A DNA stretch of 64,000 bases, from positions 558,001 to 622,000 of the forward strand of contig BCIO01000001.1 of the NCBI GenBank assembly GCA_001599975.1. Direction: 5' to 3'. Positions 10,311 to 21,337 of this stretch are shown piece after piece. The position numbers and the translations under genes are program-made. Below the pieces are notes generated by a model. It searched no databases. It saw only the letters and a program-made list of their open reading frames with translations, and had not been told where the DNA came from. The stretch comes from Cystobasidiopsis lactophilus (lineage: Eukaryota; Basidiomycota; Agaricostilbomycetes; Agaricostilbales; Chionosphaeraceae). Position 1 is the first letter of the stretch. Each line of letters opens with the position of its first letter.

Positions 10311-11867
10311 TTAGTTTGCTGGAGTGAGGACCCATTGCTGCAAGGTGGCCTGTACGAAGATGGCTTAATGAGGGCGCTGGCTGTGAAGGGTGGCGCTAGG
10401 GACTCACCTTGTTGCAAATCTCCAAACGGGTGCTCTTGACGGTGGTGCCGAGCGCAGTGTCCATCTTGCCAGTCAAGCAACGGCTTTCCATGTCTGCGCA
10501 AACACACGATTGCATTAGTGCCATGGAACGGGACGGATGAGTTGGTTTCAGAACTTGCCAAGAGTGTGGTCAACGCCACTGCTCATTTGCATTGAGTGCA
10601 TACTCACACTGAAGCACTGAGAGGGACATACATGATGTAGTAGGCCTGCGGTCCAGCCCGCTTCTCGATGGCTGGGGGAGAAGCCCGGTGGTGGCGTTTG
10701 GCGAGAGCCGCCTGGTACTTGGCGAGTGGGTCGACCATGCGCTCGATGATGGACAGTTCGGGCTTTCTCAATCGCCTAGGGCACTTGACCATGCGGTGGG
10801 TGGCAGCGGCGGCTTTGGTGGGCGCAGAGGACTTGGTGGGCGACGAGGTGGGCTCTTCGGAAGAGGTGGTGGCTTCGGCTTCCTTCTTCAAGGCTGCATG
10901 CTGGGTGGGTGCGGCGTTCTTGGAGTCAGGGGAGAGATCAACGAGCAGGTCCTTGGCTGTGGTGAGGGCGTCGCCAGACGCAGATTTGACGCCGTCGCTC
11001 AGTTCGACAGACGCCGAGTCATCGACCGGAACCTTTTTGTCCGGCCCCTGAGTTTTGCGCACGAAAGCCTCAAAGAGAGGACCTACGATGAACCACATGT
11101 ACTTCTCGTCACGAGCTCCACCGCCAGCGGATCCAGGACCGAATGGGCCTGGGCACTTGTCAGCGGCGCTCGATCTGGTTCTGGCAGACGAATGAACGTA
11201 CAGCGGTAGAGGGGAGCCAACCAATTGCCCCCGATAATGGCCGCATTCTCGCCCTTGCTGTTTTCGTCGTACCACCATTGCTGTGAACTCGTCAGTGGCG
11301 GTGGCTTCCATGAAAGCTGCCGCGTACCTGAGCAGAACACTTGGTGGTTCCTCTGCTTTCATGTTGAGCATGCTGAAAGGAAGCAGGAAGGTGTGGGAAA
11401 GACTCACCCCTCGTTGGTCACGGAGATGCGAGACCAAGTTCCGTGGGAGTCGGTGGTGGCTGCGACATCGAGCGCGGTCAGCAAAGTTGTGTAGAAGGAT
11501 GACCATCATTGTGGCTTACGAAGGAAGTCGATGGCGAATTTGGCCGACTGGTCACTTGTAGGGAACAGCTGCTGGCCGTTGTCGTTGTCTGTCCATTGGT
11601 GAGCGGGAGGCCTTCTGAGCAGAAGACCGAGCGGGAGGAGCGCACTGTAAGTCATGACATCGCCTGTTGCTACATTCTGCATGCTGTGTGTGCAATTGGA
11701 CCATCAGCACAATGCTCCGAAGGGGGCCAGTCAAAGTGCACTTGCAAGTACTTGCCAGCAGGCAGCTCGACCGTGGCGGCCTGGATGGTCTTGGTGACGG
11801 CCGTGTTGTCTAGGTGTGCAGACACAGAGCTGGCCAGCAGCAACGAAACGAGACCGAGGGAAAGCAT
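10311..11867 (-). CDS. Secreted protein, paralogue of the divergent gene at 12603
   Basis: The start MLSLGLVSLLLASSVSAHLD is a clear signal peptide. Eight or so exons follow, including pieces reading GTWSRISVTNEG, QWWYDENSKGENAAIIGGNW, RDEKYMWFIVGP, a long Ser/Thr/Ala/Lys linker, MESRCLTGKMDT and the ending ATLQQWVLTPAN. Each of these has a counterpart at the same exon position in the neighbour on the other strand (QWNYNID, HDKQWWLFAPV, METRALTGAP, LQQWIITPVN). The two genes are therefore a divergently transcribed duplicate pair. The linker here is much longer and more charged. An EKRAGPQ dibasic site precedes the last domain and could be cut by a Kex2-type protease. No catalytic motif is visible. 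The product is probably extracellular or in the cell wall. Confidence 0.75.
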
Positions 11868-12602
11868 TTCGGAAATGTGGGTATCGCGAGCGCGGTGGGA
11901 TCAAGCAACGGGGGTAGCAACGAAGTGTGAGCACACTGCCAGAGTGCGCGAGTACAGAGAACAGGACAGAAGATGCAGAGGCAGAGAAAGGAACGAAGGA
12001 GACCGGGCTCCGAGTTGAGAAGATGGCTGAGGCACACAGAGGGACAAGAAAGGGGTCAGGCAGTTTCATGAAACGCTTGCCGGTGCTGGCGGCCTGAGCC
12101 AGTCTCGACGCCTGTGGGACTCTTGATTAGCAGCAGCCATGCACTCTAGCAGCTTGAAGATGGCGCCAGCGAGCCAGGGGGCGATAAATGAAGGTCGTCA
12201 CGCTTGCGCCGCCGGCTGCGAGCCGAAGACGCGTCCTGCTCCTCCTGCCTCGAGCTCCTGCCGTCAAGTCGATCCTTAAAGCACCTCATTGGCCCAGGTC
12301 TTCTCGGTCTTGGCAACCGCAGCTGCAGAGAGTTTATATGGGCCCTTGAAACGGCAAACAAGCCGGGACAGAACGCGTGCACCATGCCCAACGGTCAAAT
12401 GCCTCAGCAGGAATGCTTCGCCTGCTTGCCTTTTCTCCCTGGCTTTTCTTGGTACTCTTGCTGTTTGTTTATTCCCATCCATCCACCACCTCGCCTGGCT
12501 GCGAACTTTTGATCCGACACCACCACGCTCATTTGATTTCCTTCTCTCGCGCGCTCCGCTGTGTGCTGCTGTTCGAATTCCAGTCCGCTCATTTTACCCA
12601 GC
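11868..12602. promoter_or_regulatory. Shared divergent promoter region of two secreted-protein paralogues
   Basis: 735 bp separate the two start codons, and both genes point outward. A TTTATATGGG element lies near 12333 and a pyrimidine-rich tract runs just before the plus-strand start. No second gene fits here, so this interval must carry both promoters. Co-regulation is inferred from layout only. Confidence 0.5.
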
Positions 12603-13767
12603 ATGCTCTCTGCTTTGCTCGTCCTGGCTGCGGCCACCGGCACCCTGGCCACCATTGACAACGGCGTCATTCAAAAGACCTTGACCGCCCTTTCGACCAA
12701 CATTGTGGATGGCGACTGTAAGCAGCGCGCAGTTTGCCAAAGCTGACGTCGGCTCAATTTTGTCCGCAGACACCATCACCAACGTTGCTACCAACCAAAG
12801 CATCCAATACATCCAGTCTGGCCAGCAGTTCTTCCCGTCAGACAATGGTGGCGACGCCATCACCTTCTCCTCCTCTTCTGTCGGCCCGTACACGCGTTTG
12901 TCGGCCGGGAATGGGAACGTCAAGTGTCTGTCGGCGCAGTGGAACTACAACATTGACGGGACAGGGGCCGGGGCTGACCACGCTGGTGTCCTCTGTGAGT
13001 TGTCTTCATTCCATCTCGCTCGGGATCAGCGCTGAGAAAGGAATGTCGCACGATGTAAACAGATGCGTGCGCTGTTGGACCCGGTGCCGATTCGGGATCG
13101 ACCGTTGAGCACGACAAGCAATGGTGGCTTTTCGCGCCGGTGGACAACAGCACCCTGACGTCTAACCTCAAGAACGACAAGATCCTCAGCTCGGTCGTCG
13201 ACGACTCGACCGACAACTCTACCAGCCCGCTCTACATCGCGCCCAACGAGTACGGCTGCAGGAAGCATCGCGACTGGATTCGCCGCCACCCGCTCTACGT
13301 TTCCGGCCCCCAGTACAACCACACCGAATGCGCGTCACTCTTGACGCCCGCCCAGTTCCGCCAGCTCGGCCTCCCCAACAGCGTGCTCGACCTGCCCTCC
13401 AACAGCACGGCCAACGGCAAGCGCAGCCACATGCAGCGCCGCGCCCACTTCAAGCGCGCCTCTAGCGGCTCGGACAGCTGCGTCAACGGTGGAGTCTTCA
13501 ACATTATTACGCTCGACCACCTTTCGGACAGTGAGTTGTGTATGCTCCCCTTCTCATGCGGACATCTGCTCATCCGCTTTGCGTTGCAGTGGAAACCCGT
13601 GCCCTGACTGGTGCTCCCATCACGATCGAAGGCAGCAAAGCCACTCAGCTTGCTCCCTATGACGCTGTACGTCCTCTTCTCGATGTCCTCATGATGGCTT
13701 GGAACTCATCGCGGTCTTCATTTAGAATGACCCGCTCCAGCAATGGATCATCACCCCCGTCAACTAA
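12603..13767 (+). CDS. Secreted protein, paralogue of the divergent gene at 11867
   Basis: Five exons. A signal peptide (MLSALLVLAAATGTLATIDN) is followed by YTITNVATNQSIQYIQSGQQ, FFPSDNGGDAITFSSS, QWNYNIDGTG, HDKQWWLFAPVDNSTL, then METRALTGAPITIEGSKA and the C-terminus DPLQQWIITPVN. The regular W and Q positions and the LQQW ending recall lectin-like beta-trefoil repeats, but I cannot confirm that fold. A basic stretch, KRSHMQRRAHFKRASS, holds several dibasic sites, and FKRA aligns with EKRA of the partner gene. Several N-x-S/T sites suggest N-glycosylation. Introns are at positions equivalent to the partner's. The role is unknown; an extracellular location is likely. Confidence 0.8.
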
Positions 13768-14049
13768 AGAGTCTCGCCCTTAGCTCTTGACACGAGAACA
13801 TTCTCAATACAACCAACTTGTCGTTCTCAAAGTCCAGCAAATAGAGGCCGGCCCTCCTTTGCGCTTTGACGGCACACCACACTCGTTTTCTCCTCGACTG
13901 TTCTTTTCGTTCCCTGTGGACTTTCGGCTTTTCTCGTACCAAGGGGGTTTTAAAATGTGTAGTTAGAACTACTCTCTTCTGTGTCTTTACACGCTCTGTC
14001 CTTTTAACGATTATGCATTTCCCAAAGCGAAAATTACAAATGTCCAATC

Positions 14050-14835
14050 TCAAGGACCCAGTCGATCAATCTGCCAGGTTCCATCTGGCGTGAGGGAGTA
14101 GCGAAAGCGGTCGTGCAAACGGTTAGGTCGGCCAGCCCAAAACTCTACTTCAGAGGGAACGAGCCGAAAGCCGCCCCAGAAAGGTGGCACTTCTTGCGCC
14201 TTCCCTTGATCATCTGGGTCCGCCGCCGTGCGAGTCGAGCTGCCGGCCTTGACGCTGAACTTCTCTTCCACCTTAGCCACGGCCTCTTCGAGCGCTTCCC
14301 TGCTCTCGATGGGCTGACTCTGAGGTGAAGCCCACGCTCCCACTCTTGAGCCAATAGGCCTGGACCGAAAGTACTCCAAGCTCTCTTCATGGCTCAACTT
14401 CTCCACCTTGCCCACCGCCCTCACTTGGATTGACAGCTCTTTCCAGTAGAACGCCATCGACGCCGCCGGGTTGGCCGCGATCTCTTTGCCCTTCCTTGAG
14501 TCATAGTTGGTGAACCAGCACAAGCCCTTGCTGTCAACCTTCTTGATCAACACGAATCGCGTGGATGGCATAGGAGTCGGTGTGAGAGTCACGGTGGAGA
14601 GGGCAACCGCCTCGGGCTCTTTGACGCCAGACGCCGGATCGAGCACGGCCTGGAACCATTGCTGGAAGAGGTCGAGCGGGTTCAGGGGCAGATCAGAGGC
14701 CGAAGCAGGCAGCCCCAGCTTAGCATTGTATTGGTTGTGAGTCGTCTGCGAAGCCCTCGTCAGCTCGTTTCCGGTGCGCCTCGAATTTGGAGCGGCAACT
14801 GACGAGGAACGTCGCTTTGCCAGTAGGGACAGCAT
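14050..14835 (-). CDS. PDX3: Pyridoxamine 5'-phosphate oxidase
   Basis: An uninterrupted 261-residue frame with the whole family pattern: NPLDLFQQWF, STRFVLIKKVDSKG, WFTNYDSRKGKEI, FYWKELSIQVRAVGKVEK, RPIGSRVGAWASPQSQPI, the C-terminal WGGFRLVPSEVEFWAGR, then RLHDRFRYSLTPDG and WQIDRLGP. The enzyme oxidises pyridoxine or pyridoxamine 5'-phosphate to pyridoxal 5'-phosphate using FMN; SRVGAWASPQS and the RLHDRF end form the FMN and substrate sites. The length fits the fungal enzyme. The start MLSLLAKRRSSSVAAP is basic and Ser-rich and could be a weak mitochondrial signal, but the yeast enzyme is mainly cytosolic. It lies head to tail downstream of the Cys-rich gene, about 150 bp away. Confidence 0.95.
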   Translation of the reverse strand: MLSLLAKRRSSSVAAPNSRRTGNELTRASQTTHNQYNAKLGLPASASDLPLNPLDLFQQWFQAVLDPASGVKEPEAVALSTVTLTPTPMPSTRFVLIKKVDSKGLCWFTNYDSRKGKEIAANPAASMAFYWKELSIQVRAVGKVEKLSHEESLEYFRSRPIGSRVGAWASPQSQPIESREALEEAVAKVEEKFSVKAGSSTRTAADPDDQGKAQEVPPFWGGFRLVPSEVEFWAGRPNRLHDRFRYSLTPDGTWQIDRLGP

Positions 14836-14986
14836 CCATCGTTGGTACAGTACGCAGAGCTCTCTTGAGCATGCACTTGTTGAGCTAGTCAAAAGAAACA
14901 GAAGTCCGAATCGGAAGGAGGCAAGCCTGCGGCAGTGGTCGAGTGCGGAACAGAATGCAAAATTGCGACAACATGCGGATGTACAA

Positions 14987-16982
14987 TCAACGAAGGGCTC
15001 TGGTGCGCCTGCTATGTGGTACCTGTCTGCTGAGGGCGCCGAAAGAAACGCGGTCGTTCCACGCGGCTGAAAAGTCGGGTCCGTCGAAGTGGGTGCCTTC
15101 CGTCGCCTGCTCCTCTTCCCGAGCCAGTGTCGGCGCTGGCGGAAGGGCTGGGGCCACGGCAGCGGCACCAGGGACGGAAGAACCATCTCCACGACCATCC
15201 AAATCCACTCGCCTCCTGACCCGCCTAGCCAAGCCGGCCCCCTCTTGAATCCGAGCGAAAAACTCTCGTTCCTCAGGGCTGAGTTCTTCCCTGGTCGCCC
15301 CTGAAGGCGAAGACGAAGTTCTGGTGTCGTCCTCTTCCTCCTCTTCTTCCTCAATCCGCCGTCGCACTCGCCTGAACGACCCGAGTGCGACCAGCGGCGG
15401 CGGCCTTTCGTCATCGTTGCTGCTCGCGGGTTCTTCCTTGGGCGACTCTTCCTTGGGCAGCTCATCGTATGGAATCCAGCCGGGAAGGGCAACCTTGAGC
15501 GCTTGGGACCCTGGTTCTGGAAAGATCCAGTCGGCCGGGTCGCCGATCATCCGTTGGTTGAACTCTTCAGTCAACGGGGGCAGCTCCTTCCAGGTGGTGA
15601 ACTCCGGATTCGGGGGCATGGTGCGGTGTTTGGCAATGACTTTGGCCCTGGTTCGTGGACGCGCTAAGCCACCTTCTTCGTCTTCTGAGGCAAAAAAGGG
15701 AGGGCATGCTCACTTGTTGTAGTAGAAGCAATGTAGCCGAGGCTTGTTGGGCTTTGGCGGGCGACAACTGTGACAGTAAGAAATGACGTGCATCCCGACC
15801 TCCGAGCCGCTGTCCCGTCGACTTCTTGTCAGGCACGGGCAACAGCTGTGTAGGGGAGAGAAAAGAAAACAAACCACGTCAGGCAGCCCATCCGCACTCT
15901 TTTGCAAGCGCAATTCTTGATCGCGTGCATGTCCGGTAGCGGGTCCGACTTTCGCAGCGGCTCGCTATCCATGGTCCAGACGGCGTGCGACGGCGGGGCT
16001 GAGTCGGTCGAGCAGGTGGAGGTCTCCCAATTCTTGATCTTCATCTTCTTCTCGTAGCTGTCCGGCCTTTCCAGCGCGCGGAAGCACAAGACCGAGTTGC
16101 ACCCTTTGGCCTTGCAGAGGAGAATGAGCACGGCGTCGTCCTTGTGGGTGTGCGGTTGAGGGGCTGGCCGGGGACGCGTGTTGGCATACAGCTCCCTTAC
16201 CCCGGAGATCCACGGCGCACTTAGATCTTCGTTCATCGTTCCAGTATTCAGAAGGGTGGACGAGTCGAAGGACGAAGAGGCTGCGCGGTAGCTGTCGAAC
16301 GCTTCTAGAATGGCCGGGTCCTCGTCTTCCTCTTCCTCGCCCCCCGCTGCGTTGGACTGGGCCCGAAAGACGCGCGCAAACTCCCCTCGTCGTGTTGGCC
16401 CTAGGTTGGAGGCAGCCTGGGCAGCGGCTCGCCGGGCTTGGGCGGATCGACCCCTTGTGACCGACATCATGAAAAGAGTACCGTCGCCATCCTCCTCCGT
16501 TACATCCCAGTCACTAGCTCGAGCTGCCGACTCGACCAGCGGCGAGTCAAGGGTTGGGAGCCGTTCGTGCGTGGCGCCTTGAGCTGCAAAAGCTGCGAGC
16601 GTGCTCGCCAGCATGAGCGACCGGTTGGTCTCGTAGGGAGGCTGGGGCAACAGAGGCTCGATCTCGCTGATCAAAGATGGGCCGAGCCTTTCAGAAACTA
16701 GGTGCGACAGAGGAGCATGGAGCCCGGCTCTTACGGCAGAGGGTCGCCTTGATGAATGTTGGCCGGGCTTCTGGTCAGCATCGCGCCGGCGCTGGTCTCG
16801 GGTAGGACCATGAGGGGAGAAGGCGACAAGACTGGCGTTCCGGCGTCGAGGGGCGAGAGCAAGATGACTTCTCTCGTCGGGGTTGGCGCCGGGATTTCGA
16901 GGTCTGGCGCCGGCGAAAGCGCTTCACTCGCGGGCACCCGCGCTCTTGGTGTCGGAGGATAGTCAGGGTCAGCTGCCTGCAT
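14987..16982 (-). CDS. Unrecognised protein with a conserved-looking Cys-rich domain
   Basis: About four exons. The first carries Pro/Ser/Thr-rich sequence from MQAADPDYPPTPRARVP; an in-frame ATG at 17108 is an alternative start. A long exon includes EIEPLLPQPPYETNRS and acidic runs, then a globular part: DDAVLILLCKAKGCNSVLCF, KNCACKRVRMGCLTC, and across the next intron VISYCHSCRPPKPNKPRLHC. Nine or more Cys with a His suggest a zinc-binding module that ends in HCFYYNK. The last exon gives RTMPPNPEFTTWKELPPLTE, IFPEPGSQALKVALPGW, a Glu tract and a disordered end. The final join uses an acceptor near 15654 because other acceptors break the frame. No function can be assigned. Confidence 0.65.
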
Positions 16983-17220
16983 GCCAATTGCGAGTGCAGA
17001 GGAAGGGGAACGAAAAGGTTTGAGGGTCGCTCGTCTGTCACAAGCCGCTGCCGCGACAGGTTGACGGGCTGGCACAAGCTCTCCTTTGCAAGCAAGCTGT
17101 TGACCCATGCCAATGGATGTGGTCGAGAAGCCGTCTTGAAGCAAGGTTGTCCGAGCCACTTCAACTTTCCGCGAGCGTCAGCTTGGAAGGCAGTCGCCAC
17201 CGCCACCAAGGTTCGCAACC

Positions 17221-17342
17221 TTTCTCTGTACAAGCGGGAGACTTTATAATGCAAGAGAGAAAGTGCTATGGTAACAGGGAGCGAGATCTAAGAAGGTCCG
17301 TGGTGGTACAGATGGAAAGATATTGGGGCACGTCGAGAAGAG
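17221..17342 (+). repeat. Short repeat SR1, unit A copy (inverted relative to unit B)
   Basis: 122 bp match the reverse complement of 58731-58852 without gaps and with five mismatches by my count. The edges are TTTCTCTGTACAAGCGGGAG on the left and CACGTCGAGAAGAG on the right. Just to the right, up to about 17425, lies a looser second copy of its inner part, so the unit A copy is partly tandem. It sits 0.37 kb past the stop of the unit A orphan gene. Confidence 0.9.
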
Positions 17343-17714
17343 AAGAAAAGAGAGAGAAAGTGCTAGGACTACAGGGAGAGGAACACAGACTGCCATGGCT
17401 GTACAGATAGAGATGATGAGACAACGTTGAGATTGAGATGAAAGAAGGGACGCGATTGTCATGCTGGCACATGTCTGCTGAGGATCAGAATCTTTGGCCG
17501 GCGACGGCCTTTCCTTGGTTCAGATTCTGGGTGCGGATGTTCGCCTTAGCTGCCTCTTCTTTATAGTGCGTCCAAAAAAGCCTTTGATCGACTGAAAAGA
17601 TCCGAAACCAGACAAGCGGTTTTAGCGATTGAAGGACTGAATTGTCAAGGAGCAGACTCACCGCCGACCGGGGCCGCTAAAGTCATCTCCATCAGACCTT
17701 GGTGTCAACGACAT

Positions 17715-20631
17715 GTCAGCGGCAAAAGAACGCACTTTCTTCTATCTGCTTGCCAGGGTGCTCCATCATGTCGTGGGCAAAGGCTTGGGCATGCGCTTCC
17801 GGCTTTGCAGCAAGGAATCTTTCCTTGTGAGCAGGATCTGGGCATGGCCTGAGCGCGACCCTGCCACTGATAGCGAGAGGGACGCACCTAAGCGCTCTTC
17901 TAAGTAGTTCATGGCCCGAGGAATATGAGCGCGAACACCAAGCTCCTCTTGGGACAACGGAGAACGCATTGGGCTAGGTGATCGCCTCCCAAGCCCAAGA
18001 CCAAACGCGTCGGAACGGCCATATGGGTCGAGGCGGTCGATAGGGCTAGCCGGTGGCCGCACTGGGCTTTCTTGTAAGCTTTGTCGCCACAAGGGGCCCA
18101 GGCAGAGGGAATAGGAGCTCACTGTGAGGAGCCATTTGTTGAAACATGCCGGCTTTCGCCAGGATGAAATGGTAATACTCCTTTGGATCTGGAACTCCCG
18201 TCAGCCAAGCTGCGTTGCACGGTAGGGTCTAAAACGCACCCATTCCTTGTGGGATTTGGATGGGCGCATTGTTGACTGAGCACAAGAGGTGAGTGTAATC
18301 GAAATAGCTAAAGGTGAAAGAGTAGCGAACAGTGGTGGGCCATGATGGCATCGAACGCGGCTCGCCTCGGATCCATAGCTGCGGGAGTGGCAGGCCGGGC
18401 GCCAGGAGTTCCGGGGTGCGATCCAGCTGTTTACGAAAGCGCCTCAAAACCGTTCTGAGGAGTTGACCAACCGAGTGACCTACGTGGTGCAGGAGGAGCC
18501 GGGTGGCCGACTGCACAACCGGTGTTGAGATGCGCTGTATTCGAGAAGGGCAGAACAGACGCACGATCCCAAATGACATTTTCCAGCCTTTGGTAGATAC
18601 CCGTCGCAGCGAGACCGCCTATATCATTGGCAAGTGAATCTCGGCCGTCGATTTCAGAGATGCGAAGTGGCCAGCGATACCAAAGTGTGTCAAACTCGGG
18701 ATGAGGCACAATCGTTTCATCGAGCGCCGGCTTGAGACGAAATGTAGGGGGAGGGGGGAGCTTGGTTGTGAGAGCACTAAAAAGCGCGCTGAACTTCTTG
18801 CGGTCCAACCCGTCGACGTATGGGTTCCAGCTCGACAATAGCTTGACGGTGTCCAGCTTGGCCCCAAGGGAGCCTTCACTGCCCCTTTCAAGGACTGATT
18901 TATCTCGTCTCAATTCCATTCTGAGGCAAACCAGTGTAGATATGAAAGAGGGCTTACGAACGGTCAAGCCAGTGCAATCCCACATCATTTTGACGGAGGT
19001 GTCACTGATCCTATATATGCACAGTTGAGAAGCACTCTTTGATGGCGAGGAATCAAGGAGCTGCCTACTTCTCGTCCAAGTGTTCCCAAATATCTTCATC
19101 GTAAGAGCGATCGGGATAGCTGCCATGATGGATGTGGATGTGGAGAACTGAAAAGCGGATGGCCCTGGAAAACACTCAGATGGGAAAATCACGATGGGCA
19201 AGGCAGAGTGGCGCACGAATGCCCCAGTTTTCTCGTGCTCAACTCGGCCGGGACCGACTCCGCCCAAACGTCCATTTTCCGACGAGTCCGACCTTTAACC
19301 GATACACGGTGACTTTTATGGTCTTCTGCAGTCTGTCCACTAAAGCAGGTAACTGGCGCCCAGAACATGAGGCCTTTTTGGCGTACGGTTAGCAGACAAA
19401 GCCTACTGAGCACGCAGAGCACGTTCTTCTTGAACATGCCTGCATCCACGGGCCCAAACACCAGATCTTTGACAATTCGAGTGTAGGTGGAATAAATTTG
19501 ATCCAGGTTGGTAGTTTGGATGATGTAGCGCGGCTTCCGCGGTCCCACTGCCAAGTTGGTACCGACCTCTCCCTCGATCGAATAGAACTCTCTCATCATA
19601 AACGAGCACAGATTCTAGATGGTGACTTTCAACAAGGCTGTGGTCGATCTGGAAAAACCCGCACCTTGGTGTTTCTGAGGTCTTGCCAGGAGTAATCAAA
19701 AAAGTGTCCCTTGTGGCCATCTTAGACGAAATGAGAAGTAACTTAGAATAACGAGGCAGGATCTCTTACCGTACTGATGAACTCGATAAAACTGGGCAGG
19801 CCACTCATTCAGCCTTTGGCTTGAAGACAGGGTATCCAGAGATGCCTCACACGGATGGACGTTTTGAAGCGGCCAGCGACGAACATGATGTCGTGCAACT
19901 TGTCCACCAGAGCAAGATGGTACTCGTGCTTTGAATTCGACAGAATGTCGAACAGGTCGCCATCATTGCAGACGCTGATTGCCAAAGTCTGGGAAGGCAG
20001 CACGATGAGATCCCAGCCACCAACACGACAAGCTCTGAAATTGGCGACGGCGGTGGCACCTTGCCTGAGGAGATTGCGGGTGTCCCGGAAGGCGCCTTCC
20101 TGTGCTTGGGTGACAACGGGCTCGTTCGTGTGCGGCTGAATGCCGCGAGCGTGGCAAATGATTGGTAGCTCTTGCGCATGCTCCACGATGAGTGAGCTCA
20201 AGTCCTTGCCAGCAAAGTGCCCGTTGCTGGGCAACTCCCTATACAGCTTGAACAAGTTTTGAAAATGCTTGATACTCTGGACCATGCATTAGCCGACCTA
20301 TTCCATTCTAGAATTAAGAAAAATTACCGAAGAAGCTGTCCAACAGGCGCCTTTCGAGACGTTTTCGGCGTGCCAATTGATTTCCAACAGAGCTTTGGCC
20401 TGCTCAGCGTCCAGAACGCGAGTTGGGGCTCGATTCGGGTGGTTTGGCGTCGGAGTCAACTGGCGGGCTATTGGTTTATATTCATACTGCGGAGGAGCAG
20501 GCCCCTGAGGTTCTGCATCTTCTTCGGCTTCAACGGCCTTGCCGCCCCTGATCTCTTAGCACGATTTATAGCAATTAGCACCGCGCATATTTTGTAGGAC
20601 GCATGAGCTCACTCTTGAGGTACTTTGCCAT
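17715..20631 (-). CDS. Unit A orphan gene, diverged paralogue of the unit B gene at 55890
   Basis: About eleven exons. It begins MAKYLKKIRGGKAVEAEEDA, continues with YEYKPIARQLTPTPNHPNRA and VLDAEQAKALLEINWHAENV, then a large exon from 20276 (HFQNLFKLYRELPSNG). Small exons give FYRVHQYG and DYSWQDLRNTK, then EFYSIEGEVGTNLAVGP, YIIQTTNLDQIYSTYTRIVK, VTCFSGQT, YDEDIWEHLDEK, MMWDCTGL, LLSSWNPYVDGLDRKKF and LWYRWPLRI. Nearly every piece has a matching exon in unit B (FYLVHPYG, DDLRAALT, QIVERSNLTHIQETYEHMYE, VTAFTGHS, DADVFDTLDKR, MWDCIDV, ILSSNPYHDGFDEDIF, LWYQWPELV). Protein identity looks near 25-30 percent. No known domain is recognised. The last exons are uncertain: the stop could be at 17715 or 17766. 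Confidence 0.65.
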
Positions 20632-21337
20632 TCGGTGGCTTCTGTCGGAGGCCTAGGTTCAGCGTGAGCGCCGGATAGGCCCAGTCTTTCTTTGAATACA
20701 GGCGCTAGCGGGTTTTTGGTCAGCGACCGCAAAGGAGATGGAGATTTGCTTAAAGGGAGTCGGACCGAAGACAAGATAACAACAGGTGGTGAGAAGTTGG
20801 GTAGCCCGGCAGTTCGCACGGAAAGCTCGTTTGTCTGGCAGAGAAAAGGATGGTACTGGCAGAACCGAGGGAACAGAAATCATCTTCTTGGAGGCCTTCT
20901 CGTCTAGACAAGGGGGATTTTGGAGAGGGGTAAGAAGGCAGGCAGGCAGACACCTTCTAGTCCCCTCTGTTTCAGACAGTCGCGCATGCAGGCAACACAA
21001 GCGTCCGTTCTTCGCCTTTAAGACCTTTGCTCTGGTGTGAGCTCGAAAAGCAAGCAGCAGAATCAATGCACACAGAGCTGCCGTCAACCTCTAAGGGGAA
21101 GCCGAATGCTCTCCTTCTTCCAACAATCCGACATTCCAAGGCATGCTCAGGCGACCAGGGACAGGCAAGAAGGAGTCATTTTAGAGCAATGACACGAAGG
21201 CCATCACTGCGCTTGCTACAGGGCACCATTGAGGCTCGCCTTCGCGCAAGAACGAAGCTCCTGCAGAGGACACTAAAGCGGCTTTTGGGACAGCCAGTAA
21301 GGACGCATTCGGTTCATACACGTCCTCTTAGTGTGCA
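20632..21337. promoter_or_regulatory. Spacer between unit A gene start and repeat SR2
   Basis: About 0.7 kb, close in length to the 0.78 kb spacer at the same place in unit B. No gene is recognised. It should contain the promoter of the minus-strand orphan gene. Confidence 0.4.

Noticed and set aside
10688-11209. Long plus-strand frames opposite the secreted minus-strand gene
   Set aside because: They are antisense to exons supported by alignment with the paralogue at 12603 and have skewed Gly/Arg composition.
17244-17462. 72-codon hydrophobic frame over SR1 copy A
   Set aside because: It arises from the pyrimidine-rich repeat. The unit B counterpart is read in a different frame.
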